Shown: one piece after another, positions 10,105 through 20,308 of the stretch
Layout: every line of letters begins with the position of its first letter
Numbering within the stretch: position 1 is the first letter of the stretch
NCBI GenBank assembly: GCA_010093485.1
Contig: MU001503.1
Span: 1,509,132 to 1,573,131 of the forward strand
Direction of reading: 5' to 3'
Source: Karstenula rhodostoma CBS 690.94
Taxonomy: Eukaryota > Ascomycota > Dothideomycetes > Pleosporales > Didymosphaeriaceae
DNA length: 64,000 nucleotides
Notes under the pieces: generated by a model
Seen by the model: the letters and a program-made list of their open reading frames with translations, nothing else
The model's database searches: none
Told to the model about the DNA's origin: nothing
Program-made: the position numbers and the translations under genes

Positions 10105-10848
10105 CTACATCCTCGCCCTCTCCGCCACCTTATTCTGCGCCGCATACACAGCCATAGGAAACGCCCCATCGCTCTCCTCCCAAAACCCAGCACCCGAAAT
10201 AGCTTTCCTCCGATACCGCCCCAGCGCCGCCTTCGTCACCTTCTGCACCTGTGCCCGCTCCGCACTGTACTTCGGCCACTTCTCCAACAGCGCATTGAAG
10301 TCGTCCCCGATCACGTACTGCACCGGCTGTCTCGACTCCACGAGTAACTGCTCGTATGCTTCCAGCGTTAGGAACGGCGAGTATATCAATGTGGATGCGT
10401 CGATAACATCTGCAGCTTCGCCGAGCGAGGACCCGGATGCTGTTCGTAAGATCCGGATACTGAGGCTGTTCAGTAGTGCTTCGTCCTGTTTCGTAAAGGT
10501 GGGGTCTTGGGCATAGACTTGTATTGGTGCGTTGGTTTGCTGTTGCAGTGCATCTTGTATCGCAAGGAGGAGGGCTAGTTGTTTCAGCCGTCGTGTTTGG
10601 CCTCTTTCGGTGCTGGACAGGGAGCCAAGGCCTAGGGAAACAATGCGTGTGAAGGGGGTGGTGGCAGATTTTGTGAGATAGAGGAGCTGCTTGTCGATGT
10701 TCTTCGCGAACTCGGAGGGGGTATAACTGGACTGCAAGTCGGCAAGTTGGGTCAGAAGACGGTGTATATCTCGCGATGGTTTTGCTTGAGGTTTTCGGCG
10801 CGGTCTTGACGGGAGTGCGGTGTTGGGGCCTGCCACGACCACTGACAT
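10105..10848 (-). CDS. SRR1-like domain protein
   Basis: Single exon, 247 residues from the ATG at 10848; upstream in-frame codons exist but no ATG, so this start is preferred. After a basic, Pro-rich head (SRPRRKPQAKPSRD), the segment FTRIVSLGLGSLSSTERGQTRRLKQLALLLAI followed by VYAQDPTFTKQDEALLNSLS and the later ASTLIYSPFLTLEAYEQLL match the pattern I associate with the SRR1 domain, first described in an Arabidopsis clock protein and common in fungal proteins of unknown biochemical role. The C-terminal tail is basic and Ala-rich. No signal peptide or membrane segment. Family assignment is by motif memory. Confidence 0.75.
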   Translation of the reverse strand: MSVVVAGPNTALPSRPRRKPQAKPSRDIHRLLTQLADLQSSYTPSEFAKNIDKQLLYLTKSATTPFTRIVSLGLGSLSSTERGQTRRLKQLALLLAIQDALQQQTNAPIQVYAQDPTFTKQDEALLNSLSIRILRTASGSSLGEAADVIDASTLIYSPFLTLEAYEQLLVESRQPVQYVIGDDFNALLEKWPKYSAERAQVQKVTKAALGRYRRKAISGAGFWEESDGAFPMAVYAAQNKVAERARM

Positions 10849-12074
10849 CTTGAAGTTGTAATGTGTCTGTCTTACACAAAGCTGTGAAAATGATCCAAGG
10901 CAATCAATCAAAGTATTTGCACAGCGGATGTCAAAAAAGTCGTGTACTCAGCCAAATCCTTTTGCGAATTCTGTCGATAATGGCATTTTTGCATGCCACG
11001 TCCCTTCTAGTTATACAAGCTCCTCATACTTGAGTCCTCTGAAGGAGCTTTCTCATCAGACTTACATTATCACACCAACATTCTGCACAACAGCAGCTTA
11101 CACCAACCCTTGGCGGGCAACGCACAGGCGTTTTGTAATCGCTGCTTTGAAATCATACGTTATTTCCGAAGCGCCGAACACAACACCGAATCTTTTTGGT
11201 GTGAAAGGGTGCCTTATGCATTTTTAGAAGCGTGAGTCATTCTGCGGGTGTGGTCGTGAACCTGGGAGCTAGGAAAGGGAAGGAGGTGGTTGGAGATCGA
11301 TTGCGCTGTTGGCGCGAGAGGGTGAGGCTCGGAGATTCTCGGAGATTTTCGAGGTGCGCTAGGCCGCGATGGTGTACACAGAACAGTGTTGCGATAAACA
11401 CGCACTGATAGAGGCGCGACAATGAGGAAAGACCTCTTGAGCAGTTTTAGCTTCATGCTGGAGCGAAAGGTTGTCCTGGCATCTGATGCCACTTTTGGCA
11501 CCAGTCGGGCATGTACAGTGTAAGGCACGTTTTCTTTCTCATAGGCGAGCTTTACATCTCGTTCGAAAGTGGAAAAACATTGACATCCCCCAAACTAGGA
11601 CGAAATTTAGACAGCCATTAAGGTCTTCTGCCCCCTTTTTTGCCGGCTTCCTGAACCAACTGGTCGTCTGCTCGATCGAGCACTGTGTCCGTGCTGAGGA
11701 TTGTTTGATGCTTTGTGTCAATTTCAAGTCCTTTCACAGAGTCTATGATGGTACACCGAAGAATACACAGCCTCTTCTGTAGCCTCTCCAGTACCATTCT
11801 TCTCGTCAAACCACATCTTCTCATAAGGGATGCGCGCCGAACTTGAACACGGACCAAGCAATCACTTGCTTTTTGGGTACAAAGCACACGATGATCAGAC
11901 ATATACACACCCCCGGCGTAGCACTGATATGCTCTGCACACCGAAGCGAATCCCCTACCCCCGGTAAAACACGATGCCTAGCACGAGCTTATGAAGACTA
12001 TTCACACGCAACATGATATATGACGAAGAAGGAAACCAATAGTCAACTCCACGCATCGCAAAATGCGCCCCAAC
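10849..12074. other. Intergenic, no gene seen
   Basis: Upstream flank of the SRR1-like gene and 3' flank of the J-like gene. Short ORFs on both strands have no domain-like composition and no plausible introns join them. Confidence 0.5.
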
Positions 12075-13665
12075 CTAGCCCTTCCCCTCACCTTTCCTCA
12101 GCGCGTCAAACTCCCCAAGCAGGATATCGATGATCTTGAACATCTCCTCGCTCACCCTTCTCCCCTCCTCCCTCCACCCCTCTTCGCACAGCCTCCCAAA
12201 CCGGTCGGGATGCCACCGCAGCCGCTCTTTCTTGAGCCACTCGTACCCATACTCTCCGCTCCCTCGTAGTAAGTGTTCTACATCGTGCTTGCACGCGCGG
12301 AGTCCGGCCGGGTCAGCCTTCTGCAGGGCGCAGACGGGGAGCGGACATGTCGTGAGGGCGGAGGGCGGGTAGGGGAAGGAGGTTAGGAGATTAGCGTGGG
12401 GCACGGCGGTGGATGGGGAGGGAGTCGATTGGGGAGTCGAGGCGGTGGACGACTGGGAGCGGATCTGGAGTTTCTTTGGGGTGCGTTTGGGGGTGGGTGT
12501 TGTGGCAGCGAGGGCGGACGCGAAGAGGAGGTTCGTAGAGTTGGACCATTGTTGGTATGCTGCTTTGGTCGCTGGGTCCGGCTCTGTGTCTTCTGCTACG
12601 CGGCTGGTGTTCCCGTTTGTGTGGGCATGTCCGTTGGTCTGTGAGTGTGGCTTGGGGGGAGATTGCGACTTCGACTTTGACTGCGGCTTCGTGAGACGGA
12701 AGAAATTGTGCGCGAATGACTCTAGCGCGCTCGAATTCTCGTCCGCTATCGACCCCGACCATGTACCGTCGTTTCGTATGGCGACGAATTGGTCCGATGT
12801 CGTGGGGTCGAGCGCGACGTACGCGACTTCGCTCCAGCGGAATCCCTTTTCTGCCTTCCAGTCTTCGACCGTCTCTTTCCAGATTTCCCAGTCGTTTCTT
12901 TTCTTGTCGCCGAGCCGATACGCCACGTCGCCGTACTCGCTCATTGCGAAAAATGCATCGACCGGCCCCCAGCTTACCATCCTCGGCGGCCCGGCGCGCC
13001 AGCCGGAGGGTGTGAGCCATGATTGCAGTGTATCTTCTAGGCTCATAGGCAGGTTTGACCAGCGAATAAATGTTGGGTCCCAGGCTATGTATGAATCCGA
13101 TGGACCCAAGAAGACCCGCAGGTGCTGTGAAGGAGCGAGCTTGGATAATACTTTCTGTAGGCGGGCGGGTACTGAGGCACCCCAGGCGAGGTTATGCGCT
13201 CCGGAGGAGTCCTTGAATGAAAGTACCCAGGAGTCGGCAGGTGAGCCCAGTGACGCCTAAGGCATATTAGTGTGAGGTTGCAGATGGGGTTAAAGGAACA
13301 TCAACGGGGATGGTGTTGAGTTTGGAAACACTGGGCAATGGCGCAGCACCACAGTGGGTGCAGGTCACCTCGGACACCTTTACAACAGGCGTTGTCCGGG
13401 ATATCCGTGGGAGGTGAATAAACTCAGACAATTTCACAACAGAAGTCGCCAAAAGTATGACATTACCCTGTCCGCAACTCGTGCCAACACCCGCTTTCTG
13501 ATTTTGCTTACTTACCCAGTGGACGTCCCGGACACTACCGCCCTTGATGAGGGTAAGAAGCGCAGGCGGAAGGTCATTGTGACGTAGACCCTCTTGACTT
13601 TTCGATATGAAGCTGTCGTCTGGCCCAAACGAGAAGAAGCATGTTTGGCTCGAGGTACCATTCAT
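12075..13665 (-). CDS. Repeat-domain protein with C-terminal J-domain-like tail
   Basis: Two exons, 13665-13516 and 13256-12075, give 443 residues. The intron (259 nt, GTAAGT...CTTAG) is long for this window and partly open, but splicing joins RDVHW to ASLGSPADSW in frame. The first half has several copies of a blade-like pattern: a hydrophobic strand, LG/WG, then a strand ending near an aromatic (VHWASLGSPADSWVLSF, VFLGPSDSYIAW, MVSWGPVDAFFAM, AYVALDPTTSDQFVAI). This suggests a beta-repeat fold, possibly propeller-like. The last 60 residues contain KERLRWHPDRFGRL, with the HPD triad of J domains, in a helical context. The middle is low-complexity Ser/Thr/Pro. The plus-strand gene at 14018 is a homologue with a different tail. 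Function is unknown; the HPD motif hints at an Hsp70 partner. Confidence 0.75.
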
Positions 13666-14017
13666 GCTGATCTGTTATTGGATGTTTGGTACAATGACGT
13701 CATATGCTCAACACTCCCAAACGCCGGCTCAACGCGCGCGAAGACTCAATGGAAAGAGAAGGGGAAAGGCAGTGTGGCTGCTAAGAGGCTGGGGACTCTG
13801 GGGTGCATAACGTGTCTGAAGCACATGTTTGTGTATGATGGTTGGTGCGCGCATGATGTCGTTGTTCCTTGGTACGAACCTTGAAGCCGATCGCTTGGCG
13901 GCCACGCTGGTGGTGAACGTCTGTCTGGTCGTGTGGGAAGGAATACACTTATACCCCATACATCAAACCAGTTTGAAGAACGGATCGATCTGTGGAGCGT
14001 AGATTGCAACTAGAACC
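13666..14017. promoter_or_regulatory. Shared divergent promoter region with CRE palindrome
   Basis: 352 bp between the start codons of two related, divergently transcribed genes. It contains the palindrome TGACGTCA at 13695-13702, the full ATF/CREB-type site, 30 bp upstream of the minus-strand ATG and about 320 bp upstream of the plus-strand ATG. Joint regulation is inferred from the layout. Confidence 0.45.
13695..13702. promoter_or_regulatory. TGACGTCA (CRE, ATF/CREB-type site)
   Basis: Perfect 8-bp CRE palindrome in the intergenic space between the divergent paralogues. In fungi such sites are bound by stress-type bZIP factors (Atf1 class). No direct evidence of binding here. Confidence 0.45.
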
Positions 14018-15035
14018 ATGTGCGACACGACGTTCACGTTTGGCCAGAGAGGAAACCACTTCTTCCAGTGTCCTTCTCGGCGAGACTAGTACGCTTATCT
14101 CCCCTCACGAGACCTCAAATGCGCTGACTTCATACCTCCAGCACGCGTATCCCAAAGAAACTCACTGCTCTCCTCTCATCGGCGCAGATCCAGGAAGTGC
14201 ATCACGTAGCTCTCGGCTTCGAAGACAGCTTCCTGCTGACTTGGCGCGACAAACATGGCCGTGACCACATCGGTAGGACTGCTCACGCCTCCTCACAGAT
14301 CCCAACGTTAATCAGCGTCCCCCAGAGTCCCATAATCTCCCCACCGAGCTCACTACCTTCCTCCACGCCACAAACCCCCAAGGCCGCCCCACCCGCAACA
14401 TCCCCGCCATCCGCTTAACTCTCGGCCCCCACAACGCCTCCTTTTTCGTCCACGACTCCAGCGCCTACATCTGGATGAATCTCCCTCCAGAACTACTAAC
14501 CGCGCTCCAAGCGCGAATCAAAGACGGCAACTGGACAGACCGACCACGCCTCGTTGCCCTGGGCGCCGATGCAAACTACCTCCTCCTCACCGAGAACCAC
14601 GCTGCTGCGTGGGAACTGCGGCACTACGCCACGCTGTCGAGGATGCTGGAGTACTCGCGCACGCAAGCCCGGGGCATCGCGGATGTGCGCAACGTAGCGC
14701 TGCATCCGTATCGGTATCAGTGCTTTGTTGCGCAGTCGGCGAATGGGACGGTGCTTAGTGAGAATGTTCCACCGCACGAGGCGGCGGGGGTGCAAGGCAT
14801 CAGGGCGGCCATCTTGAAAGATACGAAGGAGATGGATACGCGGGTGCAGCAATCGCAGAAAAAGGTTGAAAGCGTGCCCAGGAGATCTAGCCTGCAGCAC
14901 CAGGCGACGCTGAAGAAAGATTGGGGCGAAAGAAAGCAGGAGTTCCGCGCGCAGTCCAAGGGGCTGAAATTGAGTCTCAGTCTGAGTGTTAGTGCGGCGG
15001 GTATCGCGGGGAGTTTTGGCAAGATGCTGGGGTAA
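14018..15035 (+). CDS. Repeat-domain protein, paralogue of the divergent neighbour
   Basis: Three exons, 14018-14088, 14142-14272 and 14326-15035, give 303 residues. Both introns are 53 nt; splicing joins FFQCPSRRDY to TRIPKKLTALL and KHGRDHIE to SHNLPTELTTF in frame. The protein carries the same blade-like repeats as its minus-strand neighbour: VHHVALGFEDSFLLTW, IRLTLGPHNASFFV, RLVALGADANYLLL and VRNVALHPYRYQCFV, each followed by a Trp or Pro-Leu turn such as IWMNLPPELL. The C-terminus is a charged helix (KKDWGERKQEF) and then a short Ser/Leu/Ala-rich hydrophobic end. I know this pattern from uncharacterised ascomycete proteins but no function. The first intron starts GTACGC, a weaker donor, so exon 1 is the least certain part. 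Confidence 0.75.
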
Positions 15036-15102
15036 AGGGTGCACAGACGTCACTTGTGTGATGTAAAAGCGGGAATGGTTTCTTTCTACTGTCCTCAAGC
15101 GT

Positions 15103-16824
15103 TCATCTTATCATCCTGAACGGATGGCCCTCGGTGCTGAAGACCCACCGATCTAAGCTCGCGATATTTGCATCACTGAATGTAAGCCAGAGATACTTGA
15201 GCGTCTCGGCAGCCCAGAAGCTCTCCTGCATATCAATCCATCTCCCTTCGCCGTCGCCGCTCCATTGCCCAGGCTCCACCGAATACACATCTGCCAGCTG
15301 TGCGTACCCATAGGGCGCCTTGCAGTGCTGCTCCATTGCCATGAACGCATCCCATGCCCATTCACGGAAGCGCGCCTCGCCCGTGATGCGGTGAGCGTAG
15401 AAGAGGGATTCGACGTACTCGGGGCGTCCCTTGTAGCGGGGATCCGTGCTCCAAAAGCCGTGGTTGCGCCACTCTGATTTCTCTCGAGGCGTGTCTGGAG
15501 AGTAAATGGGGTAATCGTAGCCGTATTTGGGTGTCCAAGACCAGGCTTCTGGCCCGATTCTTGAGGGCGTGGAGTCATACGTGTGCCGGCAACCTTCTAG
15601 AAGCGCAAGAGCAAAGAGGCCGAGGCTCTCTTGGTCGTAGGCTTTGGAGGCCAGAAGAAGGGTACCAGGCGCGAAGCAGGCGAGATGGCCTTGTTCGTTA
15701 ATAAACCAATTGTCATCGTCACGGGCGAGGAAGAGATGCTGCATGGTATGATTCGGAGCTGAGGCAGAGCGCGAAGCGTAGTGCTCGCGAAGGGAGTCCG
15801 CCGCCAGGCTGAATTTTCCTTTGTACCAGGGTAGGTGCGGGTCAAACGGAGGAGCGAGGAGCGTAATTTTCAGGAGGTACTCGTAGAAAGAATCATGGCC
15901 TGCATCCCAGTGTCGCTGGCGGCCCACGGGTTCGCCCGTGACGATATCGATGGGGGCATCGACCGTACCAGAGTATTTGCGCAGCCACTTAGTCCAGACC
16001 AGAGGAGCCCAGGCAAGGGTCGAATTCCGGGCATAAATCGGATCTCCGGTGAGTCGTGTCAAGACACGGTTTTCGAGAATAGATGATCCAGCGCGGGCGG
16101 GCCCAACCACAGGGTTCTTGTGCTTGGAGTATTGTGACGATTCTCCAGGCGGATCTGCAGCGCCTTTCGACTGGCTGAAGTCGACACGAGGCCACGGCAG
16201 GCCAGTGGGCGTATCGTAAGCCGGTCCCAGCGCATTCGCGAGAGTTATGGCTTGCTGCAGTATGGCATCGCGAGCTTCTTTCGAGACGACGTTGCGCGGT
16301 ATAACTCCGGCATCGTACAGATCCACCAGCGACACCAGTCCTCCCAGATATCTGATGGTCGTCTCAAAGGGGTCCACCAGTTCGTCCGTCTTGGTGAAGT
16401 CGACCGTGATCATATGCTCGACCGAAAGCGTCAGTTCGTCCCACAGACCCATCAGCACCAACGTAGTCGCCGAGTCGACAATGAATGCGCCCCAGCCATT
16501 GCGCGAGGACGAACCAACTCCCGACACGGGCAGAATGTCGTCGCTGCCCCAGGCATTCTCGCGGTACTTCCAGAAGGTGTACTTCATGGCCTCGCGCACC
16601 TTGTCTGCCTTCTCTTCGTCTGCCCTCCCCGAGCCATTTGTCCAATGTGCACATTGTATTTTGGCGCCATACTTGGGTATCGTGCTCGAGAGCCTGACGG
16701 TGGGGTCTGAGAACTCGTTGATGATCAGGTAGAAGGTAATCACCAGGACGGCGGCGAGGAGCTTGAAGGGCCCATTGGGGTTCCTGTCGAACTTGGATCT
16801 GCTCCAGCGACGGAAGCCGGGCAT
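15103..16824 (-). CDS. GH47 class I alpha-1,2-mannosidase, type II membrane protein
   Basis: Single exon, 573 residues. A basic head is followed by one membrane segment at about residues 21-36, giving the type II topology of Golgi/ER mannosidases that trim Man9GlcNAc2. The lumenal part has the GH47 hallmarks: DSATTLVLMGLWDEL (117-131), FETTIRYLGGL (153-162, Glu154), AGHDSFYEYLLK (Asp311), GRPEYVES (Glu469) and the terminal FSTEGHPF (Thr564), where the Thr is the family's calcium ligand. These acidic residues correspond by motif to the family's catalytic acids. Several N-glycosylation sequons are present. Length and layout are typical. The gene is divergent from the small one-TM protein at 17272. 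Exact linkage preference cannot be told. Confidence 0.92.
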   Translation of the reverse strand: MPGFRRWSRSKFDRNPNGPFKLLAAVLVITFYLIINEFSDPTVRLSSTIPKYGAKIQCAHWTNGSGRADEEKADKVREAMKYTFWKYRENAWGSDDILPVSGVGSSSRNGWGAFIVDSATTLVLMGLWDELTLSVEHMITVDFTKTDELVDPFETTIRYLGGLVSLVDLYDAGVIPRNVVSKEARDAILQQAITLANALGPAYDTPTGLPWPRVDFSQSKGAADPPGESSQYSKHKNPVVGPARAGSSILENRVLTRLTGDPIYARNSTLAWAPLVWTKWLRKYSGTVDAPIDIVTGEPVGRQRHWDAGHDSFYEYLLKITLLAPPFDPHLPWYKGKFSLAADSLREHYASRSASAPNHTMQHLFLARDDDNWFINEQGHLACFAPGTLLLASKAYDQESLGLFALALLEGCRHTYDSTPSRIGPEAWSWTPKYGYDYPIYSPDTPREKSEWRNHGFWSTDPRYKGRPEYVESLFYAHRITGEARFREWAWDAFMAMEQHCKAPYGYAQLADVYSVEPGQWSGDGEGRWIDMQESFWAAETLKYLWLTFSDANIASLDRWVFSTEGHPFRMIR

Positions 16825-17271
16825 GGCTTGGCTAGCGGTGCGGTATGCGGACGAGGCAAACTGGCAGCTGTGGAAGAATCATGAGGCCTCTTGCGGAGGT
16901 AGTCTGCCCGGATTGGGACTTTGGGGGGGAAGACGGCCCCGAACGACGAGGCAGTGTAGGCACTGGGACAGCAGAGGCAGGTACCGTGGGCTAGCACATC
17001 ACGGCGATGACAGTGGCAGGGCGCAAGCGGTAGCAATATGTTTGGGAGAGATGTATATGCGCCAAAGCAACGACAACACTCGTTTCTTCAGCGTTTCAAT
17101 GCGACAGCAGTTTGTTGGTGGTGTGAGTCGTGGCCTCATCTGCCTGAATAGAAACTTGGAAGTCGCGTTGGTGCGGGCAGGCTTGGCACCTCCGCTCTTG
17201 CCCGTCGCGTCAAGCTTTCCAAGCTTCCGCCGTTGCCACCTTCCCAACACGATACACTTCTCCGCCCAGCA
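16825..17271. promoter_or_regulatory. Divergent promoter region
   Basis: 447 bp between the GH47 start and the small one-TM protein start, transcribed away from each other. No specific operator recognised. The segment just before 17272 is pyrimidine-rich, typical of fungal 5' leaders. Confidence 0.4.
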
Positions 17272-17524
17272 ATGTCTCTCTGGCAGTACGTATCGCGACC
17301 GATTCACCTTCCTGCTCATTCTAACGACATACAGGTGGTACAAGGGCATTCCGACCAGGACGCGCATGCTCGTCGGCGTCGGCATCATGGGTTACGCCGC
17401 CGCCGCCATGTTCGTCACCGATCGGCTCGAAGAGAGAATGGGCTTCGTGCCTACCGAGAAGGACAAGGAGGAGCTTCAGAAAGCTATTCCCAAGATCACC
17501 GTGGTGGATAGGCCGAGCAAGTAG
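17272..17524 (+). CDS. 67-aa single-TM protein, probably mitochondrial
   Basis: Two exons, 17272-17285 and 17335-17524. The first encodes only MSLWQ; the 49-nt intron has GTACGT, a CTAAC branch sequence and ACAG. The product reads MSLWQ-WYKGIPTRTRMLVG, then one hydrophobic segment (MLVGVGIMGYAAAAMFV, residues about 15-31), then a charged tail ending KITVVDRPSK. The W/Y-rich start, single helix and charged tail recall small inner-membrane proteins of fungal mitochondria, but I cannot name the family. The perfect splice signals and clean frame argue it is real despite its size. Confidence 0.7.
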
Positions 17525-18159
17525 TTGAGCCAGGAGAGAGGGTGTACACTGAGGAACACGTCTGTGACCTATGAATTTGGGTGCGTCTGCTTTGAAACTG
17601 TATATGTGCTTTGCTAACCTGTATAGAGTGCCCTTCTGTCAGACTTGGACGATTCCAAGCATATTGAGGTCGCCGTTGCAGGTCGAAGCCCATCCACCGT
17701 CCGTCACAATATCACTGTGTCACAACTCAAGGCACAATGCCATCGCGAAACCTAATGTGTGTCTCAACACCAAGTGGTCCTTCAGTACCCAAAAACATTC
17801 GACCCCGCCTTCAATGAACCTCTCATAACGCACTTGCCCCACTTGCCCATCTCAAGCAACGCCACCATGGTCCTTCAAGACGCAAACAGCGCCATCAATA
17901 TACTGTTACGAATCTCGACCGGTGCCAACATCAGCGGCATCGCTGCTCTCAGACATGATGCAATTTACGAGAAGTCTGGTTGGCGACAGGGAGTATTGTG
18001 GCCGCAGCTGACCAACATCGTATTCGTTAGCATCGTATATGCAGGTTCACAGTCACGGACCAAGCATACGAAGCTCACTGTCTCGTAAAGATAAAAGCAC
18101 AACATCCCTTCCTGGATCCCGCCCTCTTCCTTCACACCAAATAAACCCAGCACACCACA
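17525..18159. other. Intergenic, no gene seen
   Basis: Between the small one-TM gene and the secreted protein gene. Short ORFs only. The last 60 bases before 18160 are CA-rich (CACACCACA before the ATG), typical of a highly expressed fungal leader. Confidence 0.5.
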
Positions 18160-18720
18160 ATGAAGTTCTTCGCCTCCGCTCTCGTCCTCGGCCTCGCCAG
18201 CCTTGTCACCGCTGTCCCCACTGCAGTCGCAAAGCGCTGGCCCACAGGCAACATCATCATACCCTCGTACTCCTACATCTACCAGCAATCCCCAACCCAC
18301 CCGCCTCCAGATTTCATCCCCAAAATCCAAGGCCTGGTCATTTTCCGCCTTTCCATCTCAGAAGTTCACGTCTTCAGCCTCCCCTCCGGTTGGATCGGCA
18401 AGAAAGTCCAGGTCGGCTTCTGGTACAACGAAGGCGGCGTGGCTAACAACACCGCTGTGGATATCTACAGCTCGTCGCGGACACCCCCGAATGAGCTCAT
18501 TGGGTCGAACAACAGGGATCAGCATCTCGGGAGGTTCTATCTGCAGGTTCCTGGGGATGCGATTGTGAAACCGGGAGATGGGCCGAGTGCGTGGCGGTCA
18601 TTCCAGCTACCGGCGGGCGTGGGGAGTGTAGCATTTGAAGTCGTGGGCGTGGGAAGTGAGCCGCCGACAGAATTCACGTACGAGGCTGCGACGAGTGGGG
18701 TGTATTTGAGGAAACTGTAG
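18160..18720 (+). CDS. Secreted protein, But2 C-terminal-domain-like
   Basis: Single exon, 186 residues. A clear signal peptide (MKFFASALVLGLASLVTA) is followed by VPTAVAKR, which looks like a short propeptide ending at a Kex2 Lys-Arg site, so the mature protein probably begins WPTGNIII. The body is beta-rich and has no Cys. The stretch VIFRLSISEVHVFSLPSGWIG followed by KKVQVGFWY, and the end TSGVYLRKL, resemble the fungal secreted But2 C-terminal-domain family (a strand, a G-K turn, and a closing GLYI-like strand). This is resemblance by eye only. A single NNT sequon is near residue 93. The role outside the cell is unknown. Confidence 0.65.
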   Translation: MKFFASALVLGLASLVTAVPTAVAKRWPTGNIIIPSYSYIYQQSPTHPPPDFIPKIQGLVIFRLSISEVHVFSLPSGWIGKKVQVGFWYNEGGVANNTAVDIYSSSRTPPNELIGSNNRDQHLGRFYLQVPGDAIVKPGDGPSAWRSFQLPAGVGSVAFEVVGVGSEPPTEFTYEAATSGVYLRKL

Positions 18721-20308
18721 GAAGGGGACTTTGTACGTAGTGTGAGGATAAGGAGGGAGTAAAAGATGACCCTCTTCACGTGTTTCAAACTGCACACTAG
18801 CAAAAGAACCTCTTGCGCGGTGATCATAGCACGGGAGGTGTGGTGTGGCCCTGTTGAGGGACTCTCGGGGAAAGAGAGAGGTCCGTTGAAAGGTTGCTAA
18901 TGAGAGAGTCTAATCAGCTTCGCTTTCTCAACCTCAGCCGGAGACTCGGAGGATCGCCGTTCGACTGCCATTCGTCTGCCTGCGGTAGCCGGTGGAGAGT
19001 CACCCCATCACTACCAGACCACCACGCTACGCATCGTGATGTGTATGCCGAGATCCCCTAGCTAGCCCCTATAGATATTACCTAAACCCCTAATCTATTA
19101 GCAATGCTTTGCTTAGACGAGGAGTCATGGCTCGGTGCCGAGCGAAGCTGTGGAAGCCATACATACGGTAGAAGCACAGCTTCTCCCGTGATAGTAAACA
19201 CGAAGCTCTGCCTTTGGCCTATACGTCTATAGCTGGTCCTATCACGAGATTGAAGCGTGGCAATGACACTTACAAGCAGGGAAAACAAATCCCCGGCTTC
19301 CGGGATGCGACGGTAGACGCGGTAGGCGCCTTGTTGATCATCAGCAGGCCTCCATACGAACCGGTGGATGACATCGATGATACAACCCCAGCTCTTGATG
19401 GTGCATGCGTGCGGCGGTGGGAGATGTGCTCGTGTTCGGATGGAGCCGGGATGGCCAGTTGCGCATAGTGTGATATCTGTTTTTACTCACCGCGGTCACC
19501 AGTTGTGTTCGGCTCCCCTTACCAGCTCACTACAACGGACATGAGAAAGTGTAGCTGTTGGTGCTGTGAACTACATCAAGGGTGCCGAGATGTTTGGCCT
19601 TGTGGCCTGGGGTAGTTCGCCATAGTGGCTTCGTATTCCACGAGCGTGCGCGGGGATGGTGCTGTCACGTAATCAGAGCAGTGGAGAATGCGTTCGATGC
19701 ACGTGCGGGGTTTAGGCTCGGCAGCTGGAGGGTGGTGGTACGGCGTGTGTGGCATGCGGCTGAAGGCATTGGAGGCGTTGGACACGAGGGGTGTGTTCCA
19801 CTTGTGAGCAGGCATGATCATCGAATGGCATTCTGATGAGGGATTATTGATGAATTGCGTTATCCGGGCTGTCCTTGGGCCAGTGCTCGTTTGTCAAGGT
19901 CGTATCCCATCATGTGTTGGGCTCCGTGTCCCCCTGGACTTTTTCCCATATGCTCTATACAAAAGCCAGTGGCTTTTCCATTCATCCGATGGAAACATTA
20001 TCGTTAGTAAAATTCTATCAACGGTTTTTCAGGAATCGTATAGAATCATAATCGTCGTAAATTATACGTAGGTAAAGATTGTCCATAGTGGATGTATGCC
20101 CATGCACAGAATTCAAATCACCGCCGTATCCTCTTTTCCCAATATGCAATGCGAACGTAGCGAACGTAGCGAACGTAGCGAACGTAGCGAACGTAGCGAA
20201 CGTAGCGAACGTAGCGAACGTGTCCCTCGATAATTATTCTGCCGTTGATAACACCCTGATCATCGTTCCTTCTCACCTTCGTAATCGTGATAGAGGCCGT
20301 TTGTCACT
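18721..20308. other. Intergenic with a 9-bp tandem array
   Basis: About 1.6 kb without a credible gene. The notable structure is the GCGAACGTA array at 20151-20222, listed separately. A short AT-rich patch lies at about 19060-19100. Confidence 0.5.
20151..20222. repeat. 8 x 9-bp tandem repeat (GCGAACGTA)
   Basis: Seven perfect units of GCGAACGTA followed by an eighth ending in G instead of A, 72 bp in all. It lies about 90 bp past the stop codon of the minus-strand permease, so it may fall in that gene's 3' UTR. In one plus-strand frame it spells a repeated Ala-Asn-Val, but that frame lacks a gene context. Confidence 0.95.
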
